DNA of 64,000 nucleotides from Bdellovibrionia bacterium (GCA_030427805.1 JAUICP010000002.1:1-64000); one strand, 5' to 3'. Positions 1 to 8,425 are shown, numbered from the stretch's first letter. Numbers and translations: made by a program. Notes: generated by a model not told the origin, from the letters alone.

Positions 1-72
1 TCAGGTCTAGAATCCAAACTTAAAGATTTTTTTGAAATCTATCGAAAAACAATTACCAGGGAGGCTGCATAA
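1..72 (+). CDS. 3' end of a truncated CDS, unknown product
   Basis: The first 23 codons of frame 1 are open and end at TAA (70-72). The peptide is mixed and charged (it ends KTITREAA), which is compatible with a helical C-terminus. The rest of the gene lies upstream of the window, so no function can be given. The 185 bases between this stop and the next gene hold no convincing gene. Confidence 0.5.
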   Translation, partial: SGLESKLKDFFEIYRKTITREAA

Positions 73-257
73 TGCTTAATTTTAAACTCTATTCCTTGGT
101 GTCATTTCTTTATGGGTTAATACGAAATCGACAGTTTTTGTAGACTCAATTAAAAGGCTTAATAAAACAGTGTTAATCTGTGACATGTCTGTTTTCAGGC
201 TGTACAGATCTGAGGCAAAAATTCTGCCGACTTAAATAAACTTCTCATTTGAAGACA

Positions 258-962
258 TCAGCCTAAAAGACGAATTCCTGGGTGCAAATCAGAGCGCAAC
301 CACCCCGTTAGACTCCATCGTTCTACATCAGTTTTTAAAACTTCATGTTCTATTGAGCTGTCAAAAACTACGATCCGCCCCTTTTCAGGACGAATTTTAA
401 TCGGCCGCAATTCTTCATCGTAAAGAACCAGGTCTCCGCCCTGCCCCGATTCGCAAGTTGTTAAATAAATAACACACGAAACGAGCCTTCCTGGTTTTTC
501 GTTGTGGAGATCTTGGTGGCGAAGATAAAAACTGCCCTTATCGTAGACCGCTAGATGACTTTCAAACCTTTTTATGGGCAAGTAGAAATTCTTTTTAGCA
601 ATTTGCATGAGACCGTCATAAATAAGATGAATCCAAGGAAAGTCCCTAGAGTTTTCCTCGTTAATCCAAAAAATATTGTCTCCTCGAACCTCGGTCGTTT
701 TTTGCTTCTTAAAGCCCTTGCCAATTGCTGCTTGCTTGAATTGACCATTGTCTCGTAAATAACGAGACCAAGTCAGAAGGTCGTCACAGTATTTGTCTTT
801 AAGGAAGTTCTCTTTGGTCCAAAAGAAGTCCTTAGAGTAAGTTTCAACGAACTCACTCTCGTGGCAATCCCAAAAGGAATTCTCAACCCTGGTTTTCAGA
901 TAAAGGCCCTCACGGTCGGCTCTTGGCGAAGAGAAGTTAAACAGAGTGCGCCAAAGCCCCAA
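258..962 (-). CDS. 2-oxoglutarate/Fe(II)-dependent oxygenase (SM-20/prolyl-hydroxylase type)
   Basis: A cytoplasmic protein of 234 residues with the double-stranded beta-helix signature of prolyl-4-hydroxylase-like oxygenases. It has an HxD iron motif (H149, D151 in RHQD), a distal histidine H206 (IEHEVL) and a 2-oxoglutarate-binding arginine R215 (ERWSLTGW). Family members hydroxylate protein or small-molecule substrates using O2 and 2-oxoglutarate; the substrate here cannot be told. The start is unclear. The TTG used directly follows an in-frame TAA and has no ribosome site. No ATG or GTG follows in the N-terminal part, and a CTG at 899 sits 7 bases behind GAGGG. It is separated from the cold-shock gene by that gene's terminator. 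Confidence 0.85.
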   Translation of the reverse strand: MGLWRTLFNFSSPRADREGLYLKTRVENSFWDCHESEFVETYSKDFFWTKENFLKDKYCDDLLTWSRYLRDNGQFKQAAIGKGFKKQKTTEVRGDNIFWINEENSRDFPWIHLIYDGLMQIAKKNFYLPIKRFESHLAVYDKGSFYLRHQDLHNEKPGRLVSCVIYLTTCESGQGGDLVLYDEELRPIKIRPEKGRIVVFDSSIEHEVLKTDVERWSLTGWLRSDLHPGIRLLG

Positions 963-1005
963 TTATTAATCCAGATACTACTCGAGGTGGGATTCGCAGA
1001 ACAAC

Positions 1006-1037
1006 AAAAAAAAAGCTGACATCGAAATGTCAGCTTT
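1006..1037 (-). terminator. Intrinsic terminator of the cold-shock gene
   Basis: A perfect 11-bp stem (1012-1022 with 1027-1037) with a four-base CGAA loop. Read on the minus strand it is followed by a run of nine T. It lies 29 bases beyond the cold-shock stop codon. Confidence 0.92.
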
Positions 1038-1065
1038 AAGTTTCTTTTTAAATTAACGAAAGAAG

Positions 1066-1260
1066 TTAGTTAACGACTTTTACATTAACTGCACATGGGC
1101 CTTTTTTCCCTTGGCCAACCTCAAACTCAACTTTGTCGCCATCTTTTGGCTCATTTCCCTGAATCTCAGAGATATGAAAAAATAGCTCATCACCATTATC
1201 CTTAGTGATAAATCCAAAACCCTTGCTTCCATTAAAAAATTTAACTGTACCTTGTTCCAT
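1066..1260 (-). CDS. Cold-shock protein, CspA family
   Basis: A 64-residue single cold-shock domain, the usual length for the family. Both RNA-binding motifs are visible: RNP1 as KGFGFI and RNP2 as LFFHIS, with the N-terminal GTVKFFN strand. These proteins bind single-stranded RNA and melt secondary structure, acting as RNA chaperones in the cytoplasm. A TGAGG ribosome site lies a few bases before ATG. A sigma-70-like promoter sits only about 25 bases before the gene, so this copy lacks the long thermosensing leader of E. coli cspA. It is monocistronic, with a strong terminator behind it. Confidence 0.97.
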   Translation of the reverse strand: MEQGTVKFFNGSKGFGFITKDNGDELFFHISEIQGNEPKDGDKVEFEVGQGKKGPCAVNVKVVN

Positions 1261-1279
1261 TAAAACCTCATTAAAAATT

Positions 1280-1308
1280 ATTGTCTTTTTGTACTACATT
1301 TTTGCCAA
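1280..1308 (-). promoter_or_regulatory. Promoter of the cold-shock gene
   Basis: Minus-strand TTGGCA (1308-1303), a 17-base spacer and GACAAT (1285-1280) match a sigma-70 promoter closely. The predicted leader is about 12-15 bases and contains the TGAGG ribosome site. Confidence 0.65.
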
Positions 1309-1517
1309 ATCAGCTAATCTTGTTTTCAGAATTTTCTACGGAGCAACATAGACCCTTTGATTAAGAATTACCCTGTAATTACAAGGACTTAAATCGTACC
1401 CCCCGGATTTTCCCACAACCGACTGGTCAAGAATTAGAAATTTCCTCTACTTTTTTCCTGATACCACCATTCCGCAACCAGTAAAAAGGTGATTATGGGG
1501 GCCAATTCTCGAACTGC

Positions 1518-1546
1518 TTGTCTAAGTTGATTTTCGCGCCTATCTA
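1518..1546 (+). promoter_or_regulatory. Promoter of the exported lipase-like gene
   Basis: TTGTCT (1518-1523), a 17-base spacer and TATCTA (1541-1546). The ATG is only 9 bases beyond the -10 box, so the predicted mRNA would carry a leader of about 2-3 bases. Confidence 0.45.
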
Positions 1547-1555
1547 GGCCTGACT

Positions 1556-2209
1556 ATGACTACTATTCGAAAAAAAATCATGTTCTTGCTCTTTTCCCTG
1601 GTTCTGGCTAGCTCTGCTTGGGCCAACGAATTTCATCTTTACTACATCGCTGGTGGATATACGACTAACAGCCTCTACGACGAAGAAAACAGTATTCACT
1701 TTCTCACCCAAGAAATGGCAGCCCATGGCCGCCAACTCAAACAGTTTATTACCCATAATTTCACGACCAATCTTTGTGATTTTGCCGCTAATAAATACTT
1801 TGAGGCACAAAGAAGAAAAAAACAGGTTTCTGTCGGTATTTTTGCCTTTAGCTGGGGAGTACCTAAAGCCCTTAACGTCGCTCGCTGCCTCAATGATGAA
1901 AACATACCCATTGAGATGATGATAGGGGTTGATGGTATACCCAAAGGGCCTCTAACGATTGGTCGCGTTCCGTCCAATGTCGATGTTTACTTCAACCTAT
2001 ATAGTCGCCACGGGGGGCTGGCCAATCTAGTCAATACCAAGGTCATCCGCCCTATGAGTCCTCGCACCAAAGTTTACAATCAAGAGGTACCCGGTCGAAT
2101 TTCTCACTCTGACTTCGACAACGGAATCCAGCACTGCTCACTCAACCTCCTATACAACTGGGTCGAAGGGTATCGACTGCGTCCTCGCCCCTGCCAGGTT
2201 CGCAATTAA
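1556..2209 (+). CDS. Exported alpha/beta-hydrolase-like protein, unknown substrate
   Basis: 217 residues with an N-terminal signal peptide ending near SAWA, so it is probably periplasmic or secreted. The mature protein begins with a beta strand (FHLYYIAGGY) and carries a central FAFSWG segment followed by a helix. This resembles the nucleophile elbow of lipase-like alpha/beta hydrolases (F-S-x-G). A GVDG turn and a late conserved-looking histidine (QHC) could supply the acid and base. I do not recognise the family beyond the fold, and the elbow does not match GxSxG exactly. No good ribosome site precedes the ATG (see the promoter at 1518). Confidence 0.55.
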   Translation: MTTIRKKIMFLLFSLVLASSAWANEFHLYYIAGGYTTNSLYDEENSIHFLTQEMAAHGRQLKQFITHNFTTNLCDFAANKYFEAQRRKKQVSVGIFAFSWGVPKALNVARCLNDENIPIEMMIGVDGIPKGPLTIGRVPSNVDVYFNLYSRHGGLANLVNTKVIRPMSPRTKVYNQEVPGRISHSDFDNGIQHCSLNLLYNWVEGYRLRPRPCQVRN

Positions 2210-2236
2210 TTCTTTGGGGCACTAAAGAGGTTGCCT

Positions 2237-2551
2237 TTACTTAAAGATTTCCAACTTGAGGTCGTAGGATTTGCCAATCCACATGACGGCCTCAGTATGA
2301 TCCTTTAAATCATTTCCCGAGTCGCGGTGAACAAAGAGATCTAACTCCTGCCGATTGTCGAAAAACCAATTAGTGACCTCCTCGAAATCTCCCGAGGGGA
2401 CAGTGATCTGACAAGAGCCTATTGGGTGGGGCCCCACCGGTCGATCCCAAACTCTACCAATAGGAAAGTTAAAATTGGCGCGAAAGTGATCAAGGACTTC
2501 CTGGGCTTTTTTTATTTGTGAAACTTCGTAATAAAGGTGGAAGTGATACAT
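2237..2551 (-). CDS. DOPA 4,5-dioxygenase family protein
   Basis: A 104-residue protein matching the small DOPA-dioxygenase-like family. It has the typical opening YHFHLYY, a central GPHPIGSCQ and the helix-strand region ending RDSGND. The eukaryotic relatives open the aromatic ring of DOPA; bacterial members are mostly uncharacterised, so the substrate is inferred only at family level. I place the start at ATG 2551, which has GAGGGGAG about 5 bases upstream. The longer TTG form would overlap the preceding gene and lacks such a site. It lies 10 bases downstream of the membrane-anchored TPR-like gene and is probably cotranscribed with it. Confidence 0.8.
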   Translation of the reverse strand: MYHFHLYYEVSQIKKAQEVLDHFRANFNFPIGRVWDRPVGPHPIGSCQITVPSGDFEEVTNWFFDNRQELDLFVHRDSGNDLKDHTEAVMWIGKSYDLKLEIFK

Positions 2552-2561
2552 AGGTCTCCCC

Positions 2562-3428
2562 TCAATAAACTCTGAATTGCTCAATTCGCAATAATGGATC
2601 TTTTTTTGTGTGTTCTAGAAATTGCCTAACAATGTCTTCATTTCCATCTTGCTGCATTTTTTCTGAAAGGATCTCAATGGCTTGCGCCTCTTCTCCTTGC
2701 TTCCAATGGGCTTCGGCCAGGTAAAGGTAGCCAATATATGAATCTGGAAACTCTTCGATGTACTCGTTAGAAATTGTCGCCAAAGACTCCATATCTTTTA
2801 GGGCGGCAAAGCGAATAAACGGAAGGTGCAAAAGCTCATGATCGATTTCATCGAGTTCTTCTGACGGAAGAACCTCTTGATCGAGATTGTCTCTAATTTG
2901 AGAAAGAATTTCGTCTTCAGTATTGAGACCCGAAAAATCCATCATTTCTTCCATGAGGGCCTCATAGTCGGCCATCTCAATGGGCTGTTGATGCTTAACT
3001 TCGAGCAATAGTAAGCTCACAATCTTGGCTTTGTAAGCGCCATAGAGTTCGGGGTCTTTTTTAATCAGCTGATCGGCAAGGAGGAGATTCCGCTGCAAAT
3101 CATCTTTAGTGAGGGCTTTGGAGTCCGCCATTTTTGTAAAGAGTTCTGTGGTCAATTGCTCAAATTCCATAGACTCAGGACTGGGGCCCTCTGGCATTAG
3201 TTCAGTGGGCTCTAGCTCAATTGCTTTGTCACCTGGCTTTTTACCGATCAATTCGTTGATAATCGGATTGGGCTTGTAGGTCTTTGATTTCGCCGAATGA
3301 CTCTTCGCCATGGTGGCAGGATGAAGTTGCCTATTTTGCGCGACCTTAAACCCGTGAAGGTAGCCAAGCCCCCCCGCTCCTAGGACTAAAATCAGAAGAG
3401 TGAAAAAAGAAATATGCAATCGAGTCAT
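2562..3428 (-). CDS. Membrane-anchored periplasmic TPR-like protein, unknown function
   Basis: 288 residues. One N-terminal membrane anchor (about residues 5-24) is followed by a basic, low-complexity stretch and then a long acidic, helical region. The last third has TPR-like helix pairs (YIGYLYLAEAHWKQGEEAQA). The protein probably faces the periplasm, attached by the N-terminal helix. A GGGGAG ribosome site lies 7 bases before ATG. It leads an apparent two-gene operon with the DOPA-dioxygenase-like gene. No enzymatic motif is visible. Confidence 0.65.
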   Translation of the reverse strand: MTRLHISFFTLLILVLGAGGLGYLHGFKVAQNRQLHPATMAKSHSAKSKTYKPNPIINELIGKKPGDKAIELEPTELMPEGPSPESMEFEQLTTELFTKMADSKALTKDDLQRNLLLADQLIKKDPELYGAYKAKIVSLLLLEVKHQQPIEMADYEALMEEMMDFSGLNTEDEILSQIRDNLDQEVLPSEELDEIDHELLHLPFIRFAALKDMESLATISNEYIEEFPDSYIGYLYLAEAHWKQGEEAQAIEILSEKMQQDGNEDIVRQFLEHTKKDPLLRIEQFRVY

Positions 3429-3508
3429 CCCATTACTCCCCAGGCCATTGGATTTGAGCTTTACATTAGTCTACTGACAGCCATCTGCCAATGGAATATC
3501 ATCTAAGA

Positions 3509-3955
3509 ATGCGAGAACTTATGCTCATAAGCCTATCACTCATCTTTATTTCCGGATGCACCATAAAGAGGAAAAAGGTCATCGTCGGGACTGGCAAAGA
3601 ATTTAGTGGGACCATTTGCATTGGCAAAACTTTTAAGCCCGGATTAATTACTGAGGCTGGCGCCCCTCGTGTACGACGCCGAAATGGAACGGGCACCAAG
3701 GTTCAAATGCAAATTGAAAACTATGAGAGAGTTAAAATTTCTCCAAGAGAATGGTCGCTAATGCGAGGGTTGAGATTGGGTAAAACCTATACCGTTCGCG
3801 TCTTCAATTACCAGGGAACCAAAAAATTACTCACATTTAAAGTGAAGATTCCGAAAAATCGTCCCCATGTCTTTATAGAACAAAAGGCAAGCTTTGGAAC
3901 TTGGGGCTACGTTGCCCTTAGCTCTATTGCAGAAGAGTGCATCAATGGAAATTAA
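3509..3955 (+). CDS. Small lipoprotein, unknown function
   Basis: About 148 residues with a lipoprotein signal: a hydrophobic stretch ending FISGC puts the lipidated cysteine near residue 17. The mature part is basic and beta-rich. I prefer the ATG at 3509 because it supplies a charged n-region; ATGs at 3491 and 3521 are also possible, and none has a strong ribosome site. The family is not recognised. Confidence 0.6.
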   Translation: MRELMLISLSLIFISGCTIKRKKVIVGTGKEFSGTICIGKTFKPGLITEAGAPRVRRRNGTGTKVQMQIENYERVKISPREWSLMRGLRLGKTYTVRVFNYQGTKKLLTFKVKIPKNRPHVFIEQKASFGTWGYVALSSIAEECINGN

Positions 3956-4014
3956 TTAATGAAATTCTCATGGGCAAGTAGTAAGCTGCAAAGCAATCGA
4001 CAAAGGTGAACACT

Positions 4015-4638
4015 ATGAAAAGTCTAATTGTAATTCTCTTTTTGTTTTCAACGACGGCCCAGGCAATGAGTAAAAGCTGCCGCTTCGAAATGAAGGCGAA
4101 CTCTCATGAATTGACCTGGACGGCATTTAAAACCACCGACAAACTTGGGGTTCCCGGCACTTTCGATAAATTCGAAGTCACCAAGCTGACATCGAATTCT
4201 GCCAAGAGCCTTGAATCATGGTTAAAATCCCATAGTTTTCAAGTCGACGTGGCTTCTGTTAATACAAAAAATCCCCCTCGAGATAAAACCCTGAAAGAGA
4301 AGTTTTTTGATCTCCTTATAAACTCCCTTGCCAAAATGAAAAGTGGTATTTACATCAGCGGGAAAGTAAAACCCGGATCAAAAATTGAAGACGGGAAGTT
4401 TACTGGTCTACTCAGTTTAAACGGCGTAGAGAAGGAAGTTCCCTTTACCTATAGCTTCAAAGAAAACCTGTTAGAATTGAATGGCTCAATTGACCTCATG
4501 GATTTTGGACTGAAAAAAGCCTATGACAGCCTTCACAAGGCGTGCTTTGACCTTCACAAGGGTACCGATGGAGTGTCGAAGACCTGGACTCAGGTGGACC
4601 TTAACGGAAAAGTTCAGCTGCAAAAAATTTGCAATTAA
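4015..4638 (+). CDS. YceI-like periplasmic protein
   Basis: 207 residues with a signal peptide (MKSLIVILFLFSTTAQA). The body matches the YceI lipid-binding barrel: an early strand TWTAFKTTDKLGVPGTF, a middle DKTLKEKFF helix, a GKFTGLLSLNGVEKEVPF strand pair and a C-terminal VDLNGKVQL strand. YceI proteins form lipocalin-like barrels that bind isoprenoids or other amphiphiles in the periplasm. ATG 4015 is preferred over an in-frame GTG nine bases upstream because AAGGTG stands 7-8 bases before it. The gene converges with the chemoreceptor gene, five bases apart, with no hairpin between them. Confidence 0.8.
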   Translation: MKSLIVILFLFSTTAQAMSKSCRFEMKANSHELTWTAFKTTDKLGVPGTFDKFEVTKLTSNSAKSLESWLKSHSFQVDVASVNTKNPPRDKTLKEKFFDLLINSLAKMKSGIYISGKVKPGSKIEDGKFTGLLSLNGVEKEVPFTYSFKENLLELNGSIDLMDFGLKKAYDSLHKACFDLHKGTDGVSKTWTQVDLNGKVQLQKICN

Positions 4639-4643
4639 TTGAC

Positions 4644-6095
4644 CTAGGCGACGTCTGAAAATTCGTCATCAGAAGTCGCTTGAGTCGAACCCTTCTTGCC
4701 CATGGCTTTGATTGAAGCCGACCAGTCTTTAATTTTACTCTCAACGCCTGAATCAAGACGATCTCTGATTTCGTCGACAAGGTCATTGAGCGTGTGACTA
4801 CTGGATGCGATTCTATTTGAAAACCTATTGATTGCATCCACTTCTTTGACATGGGTTTCAGCGACGACACCAAGTTGATTCAGAGAAGAACTGACTCGAC
4901 TAATCCCCTTCTCGTTTTCCTCATTAGCAGCCAAGATTTCTTTGACGTTCGCTTGAATTTTATCAAACTGAGTTTTCAATTTAACAAAGTTTTCATTCAC
5001 CGTCGAAGAAGCCTTAATTCCGTCTTTTACATTGGCATTTATCTTTTTAACGATCTGTTCAACCTGAGCATTTGAGCGCGTTAGTAGGACTTCAATTTCT
5101 TTGGCAGCCGATCCACTCAGTTGAGCGAGCTTTCCAACTTCTTCTGCGACAACACCGAACCCTTTACCATGGACTCCAGCTCTAGCGGCTTCAATCGACG
5201 CATTAAAAGATAGAAGTTGGGTTTTCACAACAATGTCATTGATCACGCCCGTCTTGGCATGGACTTGCTCGACTATTTCTTTAACTTCATTGAGATTCTC
5301 AATGGACCCTTCAATGAGATCCATTCTTTGATTTAAAGCTCCCATATCTCTTTGACTCGCTTCAGATAGAGCCGTTCCTTCATTGACTACTTTTACGCTC
5401 TCTCTGGCAGTGGACTGCGCCATTCGAGTCATGGATTCAATCTCATTGATGGCAGAAACGGTATCCTGCACATTCTTACTCTGACTTTGAGCTCCCGAAG
5501 AAAGTTCATCGGAGGTCGATTTAAATCCCTTGGCGCTAGCCAGATTCACTTTCGATACCGTCTTTAACTTCTTTAAAATTGAACCTTGGACATCAATGAA
5601 ATTTCCCATTCGGTAGGCAATCATCACTGCTGGGACGGTTTCTACAACTACAAAAGTCGCGTGCAGAAGAACGATTCCGAGGCCCGCTTCGTAGTTAAAA
5701 ATACTTGAAGGGAGAAATACCCAAAAACCTACATGATGAATTGCAACCGTGGCTGCTGCAAGAATCACCGGGCCCATGTAGCCCGTAATACTGAGTACAG
5801 CAAGCGCCACGAAAATATGAAAATGCATTTCGATCATGCCCTTACCAAGGTGAATCATAATCCCAGAAAAAACCATGGTCGAAAAAGCCAGTAAGTAACC
5901 ATTGCGAACATGACTTCGATCGTGAAGAAAAGAAAGGGTCGGTAAAACGAGAAAAAAGGTACTTAAACCCGCTGCTACCCAATATTCAGTTGAAAAATAC
6001 CAGGCCTGAAAAAGAAAAATTGGTATGTGACAAAAGAGTCCAACCAGAAAGTATTTAAAAATCTTCTCGTTATAGGTTTTTCTTATCTGATTCAC
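4644..6095 (-). CDS. Methyl-accepting chemotaxis protein with a six-TM, histidine-rich sensor
   Basis: 483 residues. Residues 12-165 form about six membrane helices instead of the usual two helices around a periplasmic sensor. Several histidines lie in or near the helices (H82, H91 and H93 in MHFH, H120-H121, H145), suggesting a bound metal or heme. The rest is a long coiled coil with the kinase-control tip (LLSFNASIEAARAGVHGKGF, then VVAEEVGKLA), so it should signal through CheA/CheW. There is no C-terminal CheR-tethering pentapeptide. The start is GTG, with AAAGGG 8 bases upstream; it overlaps the stop of a 29-codon ORF (GTGA). A CheB gene lies at the far end of the window. Confidence 0.93.
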   Translation of the reverse strand: MNQIRKTYNEKIFKYFLVGLFCHIPIFLFQAWYFSTEYWVAAGLSTFFLVLPTLSFLHDRSHVRNGYLLAFSTMVFSGIMIHLGKGMIEMHFHIFVALAVLSITGYMGPVILAAATVAIHHVGFWVFLPSSIFNYEAGLGIVLLHATFVVVETVPAVMIAYRMGNFIDVQGSILKKLKTVSKVNLASAKGFKSTSDELSSGAQSQSKNVQDTVSAINEIESMTRMAQSTARESVKVVNEGTALSEASQRDMGALNQRMDLIEGSIENLNEVKEIVEQVHAKTGVINDIVVKTQLLSFNASIEAARAGVHGKGFGVVAEEVGKLAQLSGSAAKEIEVLLTRSNAQVEQIVKKINANVKDGIKASSTVNENFVKLKTQFDKIQANVKEILAANEENEKGISRVSSSLNQLGVVAETHVKEVDAINRFSNRIASSSHTLNDLVDEIRDRLDSGVESKIKDWSASIKAMGKKGSTQATSDDEFSDVA

Positions 6096-6181
6096 TGTAT
6101 ATTCCCTTTGTACTTAAGACCAAATGGATCGAGCATCGCTTGAAGGTTTTCGGCTGCGGCACAGCCTCGACAGCATTCCAT
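6092..6181 (-). CDS. Possible 29-residue cysteine-rich leader peptide
   Basis: ATG followed by 28 codons starting MECCRGCAAAENL and ending at a TGA that overlaps the GTG start of the chemoreceptor gene by four bases. The peptide has three cysteines in its first seven residues, and its composition looks coding. The overlap suggests translational coupling. The upstream ribosome site is weak, so this may be chance. An 81-codon ORF in another frame of the same stretch looks spurious. Confidence 0.3.
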   Translation of the reverse strand: MECCRGCAAAENLQAMLDPFGLKYKGNIQ

Positions 6182-6269
6182 CCCATACCTAATTTTTCGG
6201 CATGTTCCCAGAAGTGATTGAGCTTTGATTGGATTTTTCTAAATAATTTTAGGAATTTATAGCAAGACT

Positions 6270-6366
6270 GGCGCTGGGTCTGTAGCGCCCAAACAGGACT
6301 CTGGTGGAGATTCAATGCGGCTCACAAAAACCTAAGTCCAGCTCAAGGTTAAGGTTCCCTTAGGTT
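6270..6366. other. Structured intergenic region upstream of the chemoreceptor gene
   Basis: The roughly 260 bases between the sORF and the DUF2892 gene contain two good hairpins. One pairs GGCGCT 6270-6275 with AGCGCC 6284-6289; the other pairs AACCTAAG 6329-6336 with CTTAGGTT 6359-6366. On the minus strand the second pairing leads into a short T run. It could be the chemoreceptor's 5' leader or a separate small RNA; I do not recognise a riboswitch family. Confidence 0.35.
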
Positions 6367-6382
6367 ACTGTATTGATACGAT

Positions 6383-6416
6383 AAAAAAAGGCTTATCCGC
6401 GACAGACAAGCCTTTT
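6383..6416 (-). terminator. Terminator after the DUF2892 gene
   Basis: A 9-bp stem (6386-6394 with 6408-6416), a 13-base loop and a run of seven T on the minus strand. It lies 26 bases past the DUF2892 stop. The plus-strand side has four T, so some bidirectional use is possible. Confidence 0.75.
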
Positions 6417-6441
6417 AAAAATTCATTTTTGAAGGGACAGT

Positions 6442-6630
6442 CTACTTCGTCTTACAAGTAGAAATTCCTAAAAGCTGATAGGGTGGACACCATCCTAATA
6501 GGCCTGTCGTCAATGGCACTAGTCCAAGGGCAAACCAATAACTCTGAGGCCCCCAAAAAATCATAGAAACGAGTAGAGCACCCACAGCAATTCGAATATA
6601 GCGTTCAATTTGTCCAACATTCTTGGTCAT
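6442..6630 (-). CDS. DUF2892 (YgaP-like) two-TM membrane protein
   Basis: 62 residues. The N-terminal NVGQIERYIRIAVG motif and two hydrophobic helices, followed by GWCPPYQLLGISTC, are the signature of the DUF2892 family. In YgaP this membrane segment is fused to a rhodanese domain; here it stands alone, as in many bacteria. A role in handling sulfur or thiols at the inner membrane is possible, given the conserved-looking cysteines, but it is unproven. The gene has its own terminator. Confidence 0.85.
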   Translation of the reverse strand: MTKNVGQIERYIRIAVGALLVSMIFWGPQSYWFALGLVPLTTGLLGWCPPYQLLGISTCKTK

Positions 6631-6718
6631 TTCACTCCCCTGGTTAAGGTCATAAGACTCTTATAAACCCTAACCCAGCCAATATTTATAATCTAGCTTA
6701 TAATCGAGCGAAAAACTT

Positions 6719-8425
6719 TTACTGAGCTGTCTTAATGAGCTCTTTCAAGTAATCGAGACCATTTTCACGTAAACTACTATCTTCGAGGGCCGTCATTAAG
6801 CTTCGAATAAGGAACATTTCACTCGAACTCTGGGTCTCAAGACTTCGAACAGAATCCCTTACCGAGGCCATGTTATCGAGAACATGATCAATAGTCTGAA
6901 TCTGTAATTCGTAGAAACTTTGGGTTCGAGCACTTGAATTGGCATCAAGTCCCTTCATAAATTCAAGTCTCTCTTTAGCCTGAGTCGCCAATTGCTCCAA
7001 TTGAGTAATTTGGCTCTTAAGAAGATCCACTTGCTCTAAAGATTGAGCAACGAGTAAGTTTCTAGCGCCAAAAATTCGAGTAAAGACATTTCGATCAACG
7101 CCAGCTCCCCCTTCAATCTGCCCTTGAAGTTCGAGTAAGTAGTCAAAGTATTGTGTATCGGCATTGAGGACGTTAATACCTGTTGTCACCGTATTTTCTC
7201 TAAGGCGCGCTAGTCTCTCCATATAGGAATTTGTGACTTCAGCGATTTCTGATGGCGATGAATTCGCAGTAATTTGTTTGGTTTCGTCAAAGCTATCATC
7301 CCTTAAATCTTCGAGTTGAATAACATCATCCTGGGCGATCTGAATTCTATTTTCGGTTTGAGGGCGTATTGACTGAAAGTGTCTGAATAGATCAAAAGCG
7401 GCCCGCACTGACTTCCAGAAAGGGCGCGTAATACTGTAGTCAGTTGTTTCGATTTCTTCGGGGTCTGTCGCTTCAGGATTTTCACTTGTAATTGATAGAC
7501 TATCGTAATCCACTCTCCAATAATGATTACCAGGGCAATTAATCGTAGACAAAGAATGATAGTCTCGATTTATACCCACTAGTTTACAGCGAGCACCTTT
7601 GTAGTAAACCGTATCTCCAACGCAGGCTTTGCGGTAACAACCCCATGTAACGTATATCAGATTTGTTGAGACATTATACCAACCGTTATCCATTGTGTAC
7701 AAACCATAGGAATCAACTCCCGTAACTTTAACTCTAAATCTCTGGCCTCCTTGAGAAGGGGTAAAGTAGACCACGTCTCCAACTTCTATCTTTCTATTAA
7801 CCTTTGATTTAGTATCAACGATTGTTTTCTTCACTTTTTTACTTAAAAACTTCATGGAAAAGTCATTAGTAAAGTGAAAGAGCGCAACGAATAGGGTTTC
7901 AGCGTCTGAACCCATTGAGAGGAGCTCGCCAAATATTCGGCGGTATCGATTGAACTCATTGCGAGTCAGCCCCATATCAAGAAGCTGTTGGCGACTCGGA
8001 GAAAAATTCTGAGTTCTCAATCGCAAGTCATTTTTAATTTGATTAAGAATATACGGAGCCGGTTCAGAGATGGTGTTATTCAGGGCATTGGCTAATTTCT
8101 TTAAATAGTATTCAGTCAAAAAGAAAGAATCTCTCCGTGTTCCGCCCATTAATTTTCTTAATGTTTTATAGGCCTCTGGGTTTCTTCCCATGTAAATGGA
8201 CAAAAAATCTTCATTAGATGGAGGCAGACTCAAGCTCGTATTTTGACTGGCAAGAGCTGGAAGCTGGGTAGCAGTTCCGCCTTGAGAGGCTTCTGAGACC
8301 TCAACTTCGGCTGCAGCTTCACCCAAAAAGTAGGATTCGCAGGTCTCAGCCCCCTGTGCCATTGAAGAGCCCAAAGCGACGCAAAAAAATGTAATATAGA
8401 GCGAAAAGGCCTTTAAACGAGCCAT
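6719..8425 (-). CDS. Large exported protein with SH3-like and coiled-coil regions
   Basis: 568 residues with a signal peptide ending near SMAQG. Residues about 75-200 are helical. Residues 210-320 hold two repeated small beta units (VGDVVYFTPSQGG and VGDTVYYKGARCK), which look like SH3/KOW-type barrels. The last 230 residues are predicted helical coiled coil. GAGGAGAT precedes ATG at good spacing. The layout (helical, beta insert, long helical tail) resembles the exported protein at 18664-20418, which may be a distant relative. No catalytic motif was found; a structural or cell-surface role is a guess. Confidence 0.6.
   Translation of the reverse strand: MARLKAFSLYITFFCVALGSSMAQGAETCESYFLGEAAAEVEVSEASQGGTATQLPALASQNTSLSLPPSNEDFLSIYMGRNPEAYKTLRKLMGGTRRDSFFLTEYYLKKLANALNNTISEPAPYILNQIKNDLRLRTQNFSPSRQQLLDMGLTRNEFNRYRRIFGELLSMGSDAETLFVALFHFTNDFSMKFLSKKVKKTIVDTKSKVNRKIEVGDVVYFTPSQGGQRFRVKVTGVDSYGLYTMDNGWYNVSTNLIYVTWGCYRKACVGDTVYYKGARCKLVGINRDYHSLSTINCPGNHYWRVDYDSLSITSENPEATDPEEIETTDYSITRPFWKSVRAAFDLFRHFQSIRPQTENRIQIAQDDVIQLEDLRDDSFDETKQITANSSPSEIAEVTNSYMERLARLRENTVTTGINVLNADTQYFDYLLELQGQIEGGAGVDRNVFTRIFGARNLLVAQSLEQVDLLKSQITQLEQLATQAKERLEFMKGLDANSSARTQSFYELQIQTIDHVLDNMASVRDSVRSLETQSSSEMFLIRSLMTALEDSSLRENGLDYLKELIKTAQ

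Noticed and set aside
6070-6315. 81-codon minus-strand ORF upstream of the chemoreceptor
   Set aside because: Composition is not protein-like, it has no ribosome site and it overlaps both the hairpins and the shorter, better coupled micro-ORF in another frame.
6270-6366. 6S RNA or SRP RNA
   Set aside because: A few short matches to 6S are not supported by a long irregular hairpin; SRP core motifs are absent.
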